A DNA stretch of 64,000 nt, taken from Perognathus longimembris pacificus. Lineage: Eukaryota > Chordata > Mammalia > Rodentia > Heteromyidae. The notes under the pieces are model-generated. The model did not search any database, had not been told where the DNA came from, and was given only the letters and a program-made list of their open reading frames with translations. This document shows, piece after piece, positions 12,635-24,369 of this stretch; the stretch's first letter is position 1, and every line of letters begins with the position of its first letter. The DNA lies in assembly GCF_023159225.1 (NCBI RefSeq), contig NC_063168.1, positions 54,167,398 through 54,231,397 on the forward strand, in the 5' to 3' direction. The translations under genes were made by a program, and so were the position numbers.

Positions 12635-14844
12635 CTAAATGAAAATGGAAGTGCAGAGTAAGATTGTGCACCAAGAGATATTTCTCTTCCTAGGTTTGGT
12701 TCATCAACAATTACTACTCTGTGGTCCACAGAAGCTAGGGGTCATACAAGGAGTCCCTTCTGCTACATGCAAAAAGCAGCTGTCCTGCTGGATTTTGTAC
12801 CTTGCCATTATGACACTTTGTAGTGAGGGGGGAGGATCTATATTGTCACTCCAAAAAGCTAAAAAGGTTGGGGGACAGAGCTGTGTGTTAGTATTCAGAT
12901 AACATTGATCCATGTTAGGTTCTGCCGATTTCTTGCTTATTACTCCTCAATTTTACCACCCTTACCACAGAAAGAAACCTAAGAGTGATGCTGTTACTTC
13001 TGAGACTAATCAGCCAGATTCACATGGGGAAAAAAGGGAGCTCAGCAGGCTTTTGCTGGGTCCCAAGTGTGATGGATGGCACTCTTTTGTAAGCATAGGC
13101 CATTTTTCCTCCATAAACTTGGCAGCTAAGCTTAAGCCAAGGCTAGGATACAGAATTAGCCTAAGGCTATTGTAAAAATGTATTTTCTGTAATGATTAAA
13201 AGAATATAAATACTACATACAAAATCCCCAGGAATCCCTATAATGAGAGTTAGATAAAATTTTCTATTTTCTTTCACAGAAATACATAAAAATTGGATTC
13301 AATTAGATAGCTTAAAGTGTGGTCTTTATTCTAAGAAGATAGAGGCATCAAATAGAAGATAAAAGGTCAAAATTTAAAATAATGAAGTCACCACTTTCAT
13401 AAGGCACTCTACCTGCGGGGAAGTGGCCATTAGACTTCATCTCAGTAAGACTTAGTGAATTACTCACTTCATTTCTACTTTGGGCCTGAATCTGAATTCT
13501 GTAAAGTGAGACAAAACTAGATCCATGCTCAGAGCCCTTCCTATGGCTACTACACGATGGTTCATCTCTGTTTTCACGTAGTCAACTGGGTTTAGTTCCC
13601 CAGTGCTATTACAAACTAGGAGTAGCTAAAGAAGTCAATTGGGAGGGCTAAAAGTTTGAGGTAATCTTTCAAATTTTCTCAATGACATCTAAAAAGTAAA
13701 TACTTTTCTCTTTTGTCATCTAAACTATTTCTAAGAAAGGAAACGACTCATTGTTCTTATTAGGAATGACTATTCTGTTTTAGGAATGGAGTTTTTATAC
13801 ATTAAACATTTTAGGTCTTCAACATTGTAAATGTGACTCAAAATGTTAAAGGAAATGATTCCAGGAAACCAGGAAAGTCACTGTTCTCCTGTTTTGTGTA
13901 CAGAGAGCAAGCTTAAGACAAACATGGGGTCTTCTGCCTGAAGAGCTGCAACCCAATCAGGGAAAACAACAACAACAACAACAACAACAAAACAACAACA
14001 CAAAAGGAAACAGTGCTCTCAAGACTTTCATTTTGGGGAGGTCCTGTGTGTTCAGAATTTGAGTATCTGTCAGCCCAGGAAGCATATTCCTGATTTCCTT
14101 GTAAAGTGACTTTTCTGAACTTTAGTTCTTAATCCTTCATGGGTGGTTACAGCAAGTGATATTTGGGGGTACTGTACTGAAATGTTAGTTATTTATGACT
14201 ATCTGAAATGGGAAGATCGAGCCTGCCAGAGGATCACAGAACAGTATTTCCTATCAATAGATGAGCACACAATAAAACAGTTTAGCCCCAGAGAGTTGTA
14301 CTTGATAACTCAGGGCCATATCCACCTACCCACTCCTGGAGCTGGTGTTACTACCACACAACTTGCAAACCTACTCTGACTACCACAGAAGTTCAAAGGA
14401 GGAAGAGTGGTAGGCAGGTACTGATCCCAAATAGGGGTATGGAGGTTGGATTGGTTCCTTTCTCAGCTGAATGGCTAGGCCTAAGGGTGACAAAGGCCAT
14501 CTTATCCCATCTGGGCAGTCTATAGAGAGCAGGTGATGAATTTCAATGTCAGGGTCTAAGGATTTGCTAAGGAAGTGCACCAGCTACAGAGGAGGAAAAG
14601 AAAACAATTCTGGGAAATCTCATATTAACTTGTGGAAACAAGGGACCCCCACTCTGTATGCCCAAGGGAAGTATTTTCACACACTCTGCCTGACATTACC
14701 AACATTCTTCAAGAGAGGCCATGATGTCATTAAAAAGGACCTTCTTACATAATCCTCTAATTTTGAGTATGACTGATTTAGGTAAATATGAAATAAAAGG
14801 ACTATATACAGATACAATTATCCTCAGTTAGGACCTTTTCTTAC
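12635..14844 (-). other. CRIM1: CRIM1 intron 6
   Basis: A 2210-bp intron between the VWC1 and VWC2 exons. It contains a (CAA)n tract near 13967-14000 and no young SINE. Short open frames at 12912-13175 and 14143-14379 show no recognisable domain. I see nothing else in it. Confidence 0.9.
13967..14000. repeat. (CAA)n microsatellite
   Basis: A run of CAA units with one extra A, ending in acaacaca. Confidence 0.9.
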
Positions 14845-15027
14845 CTTCACACACTGGACAGCATTCCCCTTCGGGCACGTAATATCTCTCGCAGTTCAAC
14901 TCCCCGCACTGAGCAGTGAAGCAGATAGAGACACCCCCTTGGCAGCGACAGAACCGACAGTTGTCCATTCTAAACATGTCTCCGTCATAGTACTCCACAC
15001 TGTTGAACACACAAGATGGCTTCGTTT
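14845..15027 (-). CDS. CRIM1: CRIM1 exon encoding VWC domain 1 (probable exon 6)
   Basis: This 183-nt exon encodes the first VWC domain of the ectodomain, about 61 residues. The ten cysteines have VWC spacing: KPSC, then DNCRFCRC, an internal C...QC, a C before the RYYVPEG segment, and the closing ECCPVC. The start is fixed by the acceptor catttctttcag and the end by GAAG|gtaag. It is phase 1 at both ends. Joined to the previous exon it gives CVN-E-TKPSC; joined to the next it gives VCE-D-PVYPF. The aromatic/acidic run EYYDGDMFRMDNC matches what I recall of mammalian CRIM1 closely. No disruption is seen. Confidence 0.96.
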
Positions 15028-15330
15028 CTGAAAGAAATGAGAACAATGATATATAAAGTCATTTTTGAGTGACATCCTTTATGTTTTACCAATATAGCCT
15101 ATAGAAGTTCTAACAGATAAAAGGAAGTTATTATCCAATAGAAATTTAGTAACATCAACTTCACTTTGTCAGAGAAACAATAAAGCAAAGTAAGATAAAA
15201 TAAATACAATGTAATCCTTCTCATATGAAGGAACTGAAATTTTCCTGAGCAAAATCTACACTTAGTACTTCCCATGCCCAAAGAGGAGAACTTTATGACC
15301 ATGAAACACTATCTTGCACATGCTTTTAAA

Positions 15331-15546
15331 AAACTACATTTTTCTAGTGGCAAGAGTGCTTGCCTCCTACACATGAAGCTCTCGGTTCGATTCCCCAGCA
15401 CCACATATATGGAAAATGGCCAGAAGGGGCACTGTGGCTCAGGTGGCAGAGTGCTAGCCTTGAGCGGGAAGAAGCCAGGGATGGTGCTCAGGCCCTGAGT
15501 CCAAGGCCAAGGACTGGCCAAAAAAAAAAAAAGACTACATTTTTTT
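15331..15546 (+). mobile_element. IDL-Geo SINE, slightly 5'-truncated
   Basis: The element proper is 15344-15532. It starts at ctagtggcaagag, so about 20 bases of the ID head are missing. It ends in an A12 tail. The flanks aaactacattttt and agactacattttt are its target duplication. It is antisense to CRIM1. Confidence 0.9.
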
Positions 15547-16149
15547 TGTCAAATCATTGTCTATTTCAAATCATTGATCCTGACTCCACTGAGATATTTT
15601 TATTCTGCCTTACAAATTTTAACTTGGCTTTTTTAATGTGCCACTCATTGGTAGGTTCAATATTTTCTCTACCTGGTTTATTATCTGTAACTTGCATAGT
15701 ACTTAGCCTTTAATACATATCATCTAATTTAATCTCAACAACAAGTACAGATGCAAAAATTCTCAAAGAAACTACTAGCATACTACATGGATTATATTCC
15801 ATGATTAAATGGCATTTATCCTATTCCAAGAATGCAAAGGTTGGTTTAGTGTCCAGAAATGATGACACATCAATGGAGTAAACTATAAAAATCAAACTCT
15901 CAAGTGATACAGAACAATCATCTAAAAAAAATCGAATACTTACATGATAAAAATGTTCAACTGAAAGGAATAGGAAGGAACTTATAAATAGCCTTTTTAT
16001 GGTTTGGAGAAGAAGTGGCCCCTAAAGTACTGAAAGCCAGGCTCTCAGCTTGGGGTGCTACTGAGAAGTTATTGAACCAAGTGGGCACTATTTTCATTAA
16101 TGGACTCTTCCAGGATGAGTTTACAGGTGAACAGACTATTAGGAGTTGG

Positions 16150-16215
16150 GTCCTGTTTGGTGCAACTCAAGTGATAGAGCACCAGCCATGAGTAAAAATG
16201 CTCCTGAGTTCAAGT
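16150..16215 (+). mobile_element. Short tRNA-like SINE fragment
   Basis: This fragment has an A-box-like gcaactcaagtgatagagca and a B-box-like cctgagttcaagtc. It resembles Geo but lacks most of Geo's middle segment. It could be an old ID-type half or a deleted Geo. Confidence 0.5.
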
Positions 16216-16320
16216 CTTAATACTAACATACCATACTCTAGCCTCATGAAGGAATACAACTATCTCTAGAAATAGATAACATAATGTTGTAAACAAAGCA
16301 ATTCTAGAGAATCTACTAAG

Positions 16321-16579
16321 AAATAATCAGAACCTAACTGGGCACTGGTAGCTCACTCCTGTAATCCTATCTACTCAGCAGGCGGAGATTTGAGTATCAC
16401 GGTTCAAAGCCAGCCCACGTAACAAAAGTCCATGACACTCTTATCTCCAATAAACTACTGAGAAAGCCAGAAGTGGCACTTTGGCTCAAGTGATAGAGCA
16501 CTAGACTTGAGTAGAAGCTCAGGGACAGTGCCCAAACCAGAGTTTACGTCCCAGGATCAGCAAAAACAAAAAACAAACC

Positions 16580-16611
<32 letters not shown>

Positions 16612-16642
16612 AACAGAAAGAGAGGAACAAATCATCAGAACT
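16321..16642 (+). mobile_element. B1-like/Geo composite SINE with CAA tail
   Basis: The element is about 16336-16628. The B1-like head is ctgggcactggtagctcact; the Geo half has ggctcaagtgatagagcact. A (CAA)n tract follows at 16580-16612. The flanks aaataatcagaacct and aaatcatcagaactt form a 15-bp duplication with two mismatches. Confidence 0.85.
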
Positions 16643-17000
16643 TATTTACAAGTTCAATAATATTAGGATACAAACTGTTTAAATAAAAATAATTGTTTCT
16701 TCATATGAGGAAGCTAAAAATCAAGCCATTCTCAGTAACATATTTAGAACAGATTTATAATAAAAAAGTGTAACACCTATACTGTGAAGACTGACCATAC
16801 ACTACTTAATGACACTGTTTATATTGTTATTGTCCAAAAACTAATAAAGTTCTGTTATATGTTACAATATGAATGAGTCTTGAGAATGTTAAGATAACTA
16901 AAAGAAACCAGTCACAAGGCCATTATTACACTACTTAACGTACATCTACAGAGATAGGGAGTAGATTAGTGACTGCCTGGCCTAGCAAAGAGTGAGTGCT

Positions 17001-17693
17001 AATGGGTTTCAGAAATTCTTTTTTTTTTTCAAATTTTTATTATCAAACTGATGTACAGAGAGGTTACAGTTTCATACGTTAGGCATTGGATACATTTCTT
17101 GTACTGTTTGTTACCTTGTCCCTCATGCCCTCCTTCCTCCCCCCCTTTCCCTCCCCCCCCCGGAGGTGTTCAGTTCACTTACACCAAACAGTTTTGCAAG
17201 TATTGCTTTTGTAGTTGTTTCTCTTTTTTTACCCTGTGTCTCTCAAATTTGGTATTCCCTTTGAATTTCCTACTTCCAATACCAGTAAACACAGTTTCCA
17301 ATATACTCAGATAAGATTACAGAGGTAGTGTAGGTACAACCACAGGAAGGTGATACAAGAACATCATCAATAATAGAAACTACACATACATATAGGACGT
17401 TGAAAGTAGTTACAACTGTGATATAACAATTGTTTCCATAACATGGAGTTCATTTCACTTAGCATCATCTTATGTGTTCATAAGGGTATAGCTATTGGGC
17501 CTTGTGATGCTCTGCTATGACTTGCCTAAACCTGTACTAATTATTCCCAATAAGGGAGGCCATAGAGTCCATGTTTCTTTGGGTCTGGCTCACTTCACTT
17601 AGTATAACTTTTTCCAAGTCCTTCCATTTCCTTACAAATGGAACAATGTCATTCTTTCTGACAGAGGCATAAAATGGGTTTCAGAAATTCTTT
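17001..17693 (-). mobile_element. 5'-truncated L1 with 21-bp target duplication
   Basis: The body is 17022-17672, on the minus strand with poly-T at its left. It contains only the 3' untranslated region and the very end of the element; no ORF2 domain is readable. The 21-bp duplication beginning aatgggtttcagaa occurs at 17001-17021 and 17673-17693 without mismatch, so the insertion is fairly young. The frame at 17051-17314 is L1 noncoding sequence. Confidence 0.93.
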
Positions 17694-19363
17694 GGAAGGT
17701 TTGTGAGAATGTTATAAGGTGGATGGTGGTACTACCCACATAACCCTGTAGATACACTAAATCCAGTGATTTGTACAATTAGAAGTTGGTGAATTATATG
17801 GTATATGTCTTGATGAAGCTGCTTTTAGAAAGTCATCCCAAGCTGAAGAAAGTTCTCCCTAGCTGATGTACTCTGCTCACGCAGGTGGGCAAAGCTGAAT
17901 GTAATATTCACATCTTCCTTTCCCTGGTCCTCAAAACATTTCTTAAATGTCACCCTAAATGCTGTGAATAAGGTGAATACCATACTCAAACTAAATATGC
18001 ATTCAAACTGAAAAAGAAATGATTCTACAAACTAACTAATGTTAATTATATAGTTGAATTAATCACCAACAGCTACAATCGAAGACCGAGTCACAAACCC
18101 CACTGCAAGATCTGAAGTAGGAGATTTGCAGATCCTGGTGATGCCTAAAGCTGCTGCAGGCAGACTTTTCTTATGGAGGATTGCACAGAAACTGACAGGA
18201 GAGAAGATGGACCCAACGAGAAGACAGGACAGGTGGGATTCATTGGCTAAGCACAGGAGTAAGGGAATGGAATTTAGAAAGATGGAGTATCAACAAATTA
18301 CAGACTGGAAAATGCAATCTTTCAGGATAAGAAAAAAAATCATAACACAATGAAATCCCAGATGTGGAGAGAAATTTATAAGGACACTTGAAAAATATGC
18401 AAAGGCTCTTTTAGCATAGTGAAGAAACTAGCCGTGGTCTTTGAGGACAAATGGCCAATTAATGCTTCAGCTGCTGAGGACAGACAAATGTAAATCTCAG
18501 AATGGTGCAGAGACCTCTACTACCTATCCAAGTACCTGATTTAAGTGGATGGGGAAAAGTATTATGCAGATATGATTTACATTGCAATTTGTACTTCTCT
18601 TCCTACTTCACTGTCTTTTCTAGAACACTCTTGAAAAAAGATACTTATGATATAGACTATTAGCAAACTTTAATTCCTGCCAGATTCTGATTGGCAGATG
18701 GTGAGAGAAAACTACAGATAGACAGACAGACACACACACACAATTTGAGCAAAGGAAAAGACCAATAGGTAGAACTTCACATTAAAAGTGAAAATGAAAA
18801 GAAATCCTAACTTGCTGTATTTCTGCTGTTTTGGTTTTTTTTTTCCCCCTTCAGCTTCTCATTAAGAGACAGCTCATACCAGCTCATGCATTGCTACTGG
18901 TCTCATTTCATCATTGGGGTGAGCTGGATGGCAAGCACATGGTCAGAGAGCCAGAAGCCAGCAGAGAGACAAGGTATGATAGGTGGGAACCTCTGACAAT
19001 AAGGCAGTAGTCCACTGAAATGAATACAAAGACAGGGTAGGAGGGATCCTGGTGACTTGGGGGATATATGCCCCAGTATTACCTAGCAAACACCACTTCA
19101 GGATAAAGGAAAGGGAACAATACACAGAAGGGATTACAAAGGGTTTTCTTAAACATTAGTTTAATAAGGCCTTGGGAACACCAGGGGTGCTCAGTAAGTA
19201 CAAATTGAAGAGAACATTCTTTCCAAGTGCTAGATTGTCTCCATTTCTGTATCAGTAGACTTTGTGCCTTGTAGGCTGCTGTAAAGACAGGGAGTTCTGA
19301 ACAGATGTCTTTCTTATTAGTTTTCTTATGAACAGGAGGCATGTCTGGGTTTTCTTGGCCCAA

Positions 19364-19582
19364 ACCTGTCCATATCTTTTGTGTTTTGTTTTTGCCAGTC
19401 CTGGAGCTTGAACTCAGGGCCTGGACACTGTCTCTGGCTTCTTTTTGCTCAAAGCTAATACTCTACCTCTTGAACCATAGGGCCACTTCTGGCCTTTTCC
19501 ATTTATGTGGTGCTGAGGAATCAAACCCAGGGCTTTGAGCATGCTAGGCAAGCACTCTACCACTCAGCCATATTCCCAGCCC
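19364..19582 (-). mobile_element. IDL-Geo SINE with shared 3' extension
   Basis: The ID half is on the right (ending tattcccagcc) and the Geo half on the left (gccagtcctggagcttgaac). Left of Geo it continues through about 30 bases (cctgtccatatcttttgtgt, then tttgtttttgcc) that are also present beside the copy at 7688. Confidence 0.88.
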
Positions 19583-20557
19583 TGCACTGCTACTCTTAAG
19601 TGCTCCATTTCTGGTAGTTACAACTCACAACATAATTTTAGTCATTCACTTACTCACTTGGGGAATATTTTACAACTAAGTTATGCTGGAAGTCAGTGAC
19701 TGACTATGTCATTCAAACCAAATATTCTATCTTACTTAGATGTTTGTGCTTATACACAAGGGACAACTGCTCATGTTTCTAGAACATTTTGCATTTTTTT
19801 TTACTTCAACTCCAAAATGCCTCCAGGAATGAGAGAGGTGGGTCACAGTAAAACAATACAGCAAAGAGGTTGGTCACAGTAAGACAACAGGAGGTTTTAG
19901 GACTAAATGGAGCAGACATGCCCCTTTAGAAGTAGAAGCCACATGTAGTAACAGCTGGCTGCTGAGAATACATTTGTTTGTGGGCTGGAGCAGAAGTAGA
20001 AGCGTTTCTCAAAACAGTTATAGGACTGCCCACCTTTTCACCATAACACACCTGTGCCTCTGGTTTTTACACAACAGAATTCTTATTCAACCACACCCCA
20101 CAAGTATTAGCCCACCAAGGGCTCACTTGTTTTGGAGAGATGTTTTTCTCTACTTCTTTGGTTTTTGTTCTATAAAATGAAAAGGATTGACCCTCTCCTC
20201 ATTAAAATAGGACAAACACACAAAATTTCCTTAGGAATCTAGTTACATAAACTTTCATGAACTGATCCAAACTGTTTGACCAAAACAAAACCAAAGCAAA
20301 CCACAGAAAGAAGTAACATCACAGCTGGTATTCTCCCTTCTATTCATCCACTCTAGAATTACTGAGTTCTGCAAGTATAGTTTTATTTTTTAAAGCTTTT
20401 ATAGTAACTTTAGTCTCACAGCCAACCTGTGTGAGTTAACAACCCCCTACATTGCCAACTATTGTAGGAATTATATTCCTTCATACATGTACCAAAAAAA
20501 TCTCATACTCAACAATGAGTTCTGGGTTGTACCTGTCTGTAAGGCTTAGTTACAAAT

Positions 20558-20559
<2 letters not shown>

Positions 20560-20613
<54 letters not shown>
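20560..20613. repeat. (AC)n microsatellite
   Basis: About 27 uninterrupted AC units, the longest CA tract in the window. The histidine/threonine frame across it is not a gene. Confidence 0.97.
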
Positions 20614-20615
<2 letters not shown>

Positions 20616-21455
20616 CTACCTACCTGCAAGTATTTTTAAACCTTACATTTTAATGTTTATCTTCAAAAAATAAGACAACCCTACAGAATATGATGGCAGC
20701 TTAGAATGGAGTGGTGCTGTCTAATTTCAGTTTCTGTACATGATGCTGCTGATATTACTATTAAGCACTTCTTGAACTGGGGCCCTTGGTTCTACCCCAC
20801 CACGTGGGGAGTTCTCAAATAAAAGAGTGCTCTAGATGTGCAGGCGTGGATGCCAACCTAACCTCTTGAAATTGTTCTCACTGAGCTGCACTGTAATATT
20901 TTCCTTTTGTTTTTTGTTGAGAACCACTATGGGTGACTGGAATATGCATCTGCCATGTTACAGCAATTGAATACATGATCTAGCCACCACTCAGTGCTTT
21001 CATGTTTTCGTTTGCATGTGAGAAATGTCCCCTGGGCAGGTGTGTAACACCTTGTCCATCAAACATTTACCTCTGAAAATAAAAACTACATGTCTGAGCC
21101 TTTGTGTTTTTTCACTTTGCTGGTAGGTAAGTGGGGCTCAAATCTGATGTCACACTCTGGTAACTACAGAGAAACTTCAGCTTACACATGTGTGGGCACT
21201 GTTTAGCCTTCACTCTAGGCCTTTATTGATAACCTGATGGCCATGCTTCTCTTTTCTAATTAATATTTAACCAATGCATTATTGAATCTGCTCTCACTGT
21301 AAAGCTGCCTCAAATCCTTGTGGATAAGCATTCTTTCTACATATAAACACAAAACAGGCCTTTGCTTTTCTAAGTAATGATAATCTCTGATATACAGTAT
21401 CTTCTAATGGTGACCTATGACATGAGCCAAGGTATTTCTAGGTCACTGGATGATA

Positions 21456-21473
21456 AACACACACACACACACA
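21456..21473. repeat. Short (AC)n tract
   Basis: About nine AC units followed by agagtat. Confidence 0.85.
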
Positions 21474-22689
21474 GAGTATAACATGTGTACATACACATAT
21501 GTATCTATATCTCAAAATAAGTACAGAATTTGAAATAAGCTATCCTTTAAAATATTCTATGAGATTATAATTTCTCATGGTATTATAGTGTGTAGTCTTC
21601 TGTAACCAAATGAGTAATATAGTAAAAGATACTTTCTTTATAGCAAGACAAGAAATGAAACAAAGATCACCAAACAAGTTTATGGTAGTAGGAAAGAAGC
21701 ACTTACAAGAAACACAGTTTCTATCTCAATGTTCTATCTCCATGTTTTCTCATGGCAGATGGTAAATCCCATTCTTGTAGTTGGCTACTAACCAAGAGCA
21801 GATTTCAAAGTCATTGAAAAGGGGTACAGCTATTAGCAACGTTCAGACTGGAGAGAGAGATAAAATTAATGCCATGATATAAAGGTACAACACCTGGGTT
21901 TCTAGAATCAAGAAGCAAAAAGAGAAAATAAGAGCATCAGAGAATACAAGAGCAAATTTTATTAATATAGGTGATATTTCCAGGAGACAAATGTCTTTAG
22001 ATCAACATGTAGAGCAGCAAAAGAGAATTTCCTTGAAGTAACTCTTCTATTAGCTGATATTTTAAGAGCCACTACTCAAGGAAAGCAAGATGGTATGCTC
22101 ACACAAGAAAATCTGGGTGTTCTCTATAAGGCACATGGTATGCTAATACCCACAGACAAGAAGGAAAGTGAAAGACTCCCATCCTTTAGCACCTCACATC
22201 AGAAGAGATTGCAAAGCATTTGCATTAAGTTGAGCAGTGGAAGGAAGCACATCAGAGGTGCTGGAGCCCAGGGTAAGACCCTGGGCATGAGAATTTCTGT
22301 CCCAAGTGGTATACGAATTATGATTCGAGTTAAGTATTCACAGAAAGATTGTAAAAGTTAAGCATTCACAGAATATCACCTATAATAAATGACATTGTAG
22401 CAAGGCCTGAGAGAAAAGGTCTGCCTTGTCCCCTGGCTGGCATTTAACAGCCAGCACTGTTAGTTGTGTGGTTAAGAGTGATGAGAAAGAAGCTCCAAGG
22501 AGAGATTCAAGCACACAGACTTTTTACTGTCCCCCTCCCTGTGAGCTTGTATTGATAAAGTTTGTACACCAGATGCTCAACTCTTGTGTCTTGAGCCCCA
22601 AGACAGATGCCCAGAACAGTTTCTGTGGGATGTGAAGAGAAGGTAGGCACACCAAATAAGAAAGACGATTTGTACTTGAAGCACAATTC

Positions 22690-22850
22690 CACATGCTTCA
22701 TATAAATCTCAATTACTACTACTCACTATACACACAGAACTGAGGTTCCGAGAGACCAAGGAAACTTCTCAGTTACCCAGCTAGTAATGGAATAAACCAA
22801 TTTTCTGGTCTGTGTTTTATCTTAACCACAAAGCTTTTCCAAAGTGAACC
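22690..22850 (-). mobile_element. MIR-like remnant
   Basis: The pattern gaactgaggttccgagagac, then cagttacccagctagtaatg, resembles the reverse complement of the MIR core. It is strongly diverged. Confidence 0.4.
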
Positions 22851-23783
22851 AAGCAATACAACAAATGACCACTGGATTAAAAATCCAAGGACATATCCAA
22901 GGGGACTCAACTGTCATGACTTCTTTTGTGGGAGAGGGACCTGGAACGTGGGAAACTTTCTGCAGGTTGAAATTTTAGAGGTAGTAGTTAATACTAATGC
23001 TTCTACATTTTTGCTGTATTTGCCTAAACCCATCTCCATCTTTGTGAATGTACTTGTTTCCATTTTTTTCTTATTTTTTTTTTTTAGGGGATGAGAGTCT
23101 TAAAAATTCTAGAGGAGGAGCATGATTTATTTGGGTTTTCTGTCCTTCTGGCAGCTAAACTTAAGCATCAAGTCACCAAGCACCAACTCTCTTGTGAAGA
23201 GTGAAAGAGAGAAGTAGATGCTGTTTGGAGGAACCCTGTAATAGAAGAATCCTTTGTGGTGGTGTGTGTGTGTGTGGGGAGATACAAGGATTAAGCCTAA
23301 AGCATACCAATACCAATGACTAAAACATGGGTCAAAGAAATTCTCTTTAAGTACACTATAGTGGATGAACAATGCCTTTTCTATCTCAACTCGTGGTAAC
23401 TCCCAAGAGGTTTTCAGTTAAGATTCCCTCTGACAGCAATGGGGCAAGTACTGAATGACATAAGAAGACTAGGATATCAAGCTCCTTCATACCTTTTCTG
23501 AAATCCTCTAACTTCTGGAATTCTGAAACCAGCAGGGTGTAAAATACATGCAGCCTGTTACTGCATTCCCAAATTCTCTTTGCCAGGACAATGCTTCTCA
23601 TCCCAACTTTATTATTCACTGCACAGTGGAGTCAAGCAAACCTTCTTATTAAGTGACATTCACCAAGTCTCTGAGTATGTTCCTGCTCTGTAAATGGAAG
23701 CGACATCTACCATGGGCCCTCCCCTCCTCCTCCTGTTGCTGCACAAATGTACACGCTCTGAGAACAAGAGAAACCGCACGTAC

Positions 23784-23905
23784 CATTAACACATTCAAAG
23801 ACATCACAGCACTTTCCAGGTGTCCCATCTCCACGAGAGACTATGCGGGGAGTGGATCCCACCTCACACATGGGGAAACCACATAAGCCAGAGAGACACT
23901 CGCAT
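23784..23905 (-). CDS. CRIM1: CRIM1 exon, cysteine-rich linker (probable exon 5)
   Basis: This 122-nt exon encodes about 41 residues of the ectodomain between the IGFBP domain and VWC1. The reading frame gives CECLSGLCGFPMCEVGS, then GDGTPGKCCDVFECVN, with seven cysteines. The ending is like the C-terminal half of a VWC module (PGKCCxxxEC). The acceptor is tggtttcag (phase 2) and the donor AATG|gtacgt (phase 1). Exon 4 ends in AG, so the junction codon is AGA (Arg), giving LPA-R-CEC as in mammalian CRIM1. Intron 4 upstream in transcription order is 19.5 kb long. Confidence 0.95.
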
Positions 23906-24135
23906 CTGAAACCAAAGAAAAGGGAAGGAAAACCCCATGAATAAACAACAACATAGAAGTCGGGAGACCACAAACAAACTGGCAGTGGCAAGTACCTGAC
24001 CTATATGATCCAGCCTCATAACCTAGTGATATGGGGTCATGGGAAGAGCAAAGGGTCCTAAGATCATTTGCTTTCTAAGTAAATACGGCTCATCAACTTT
24101 ATATATACTCTAAAAGAGTTTTACTATAATCGTTT

Positions 24136-24369
24136 TGACAGACACATTTCTTTTTTTTTTTGGCCAGTCCTGGGCCTTGGACTCAGGGCCTGAGCACTGT
24201 CCCTGGCTTCTTCCCGCTCAAGGCTAGCACTCTGCCACTTGAGCCACAGCGCCACTTCTGGCCATTTTCTGTATATGTGGTGCTGGGGAATCGAACCTAG
24301 GGCCTCGTGTATCCGAGGCAGGCACTCTTGCCACTAGGCTATATCCCCAGCCCTGACAGACACATTTCT
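24136..24369 (-). mobile_element. IDL-Geo SINE, with 16-bp target duplication
   Basis: The element is 24152-24353. The perfect duplication tgacagacacatttct lies at 24136-24151 and 24354-24369. By eye it is almost identical to the copy at 9280-9500, including cccgctc and atccgaggcagg. Confidence 0.94.

Larger units (their letters stand above)
15028..23783 (-). other. CRIM1: CRIM1 intron 5
   Basis: An 8756-bp intron. It holds an IDL-Geo SINE 317 bp upstream of exon 6 in transcription order, a B1-like/Geo composite, an L1 with a 21-bp target duplication, one tailed IDL-Geo copy and several CA tracts. Positions 17700-19360 and 19590-22690 contain no repeat I can name, apart from microsatellites, and no recognisable coding sequence. 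The frame at 18126-18353 is not recognised. Confidence 0.9.

Noticed and set aside
16561..16612. (CAA)n block as a possible repeat array with spacers
   Set aside because: It is a simple microsatellite at the tail of a SINE. No CRISPR-like array occurs in the window.
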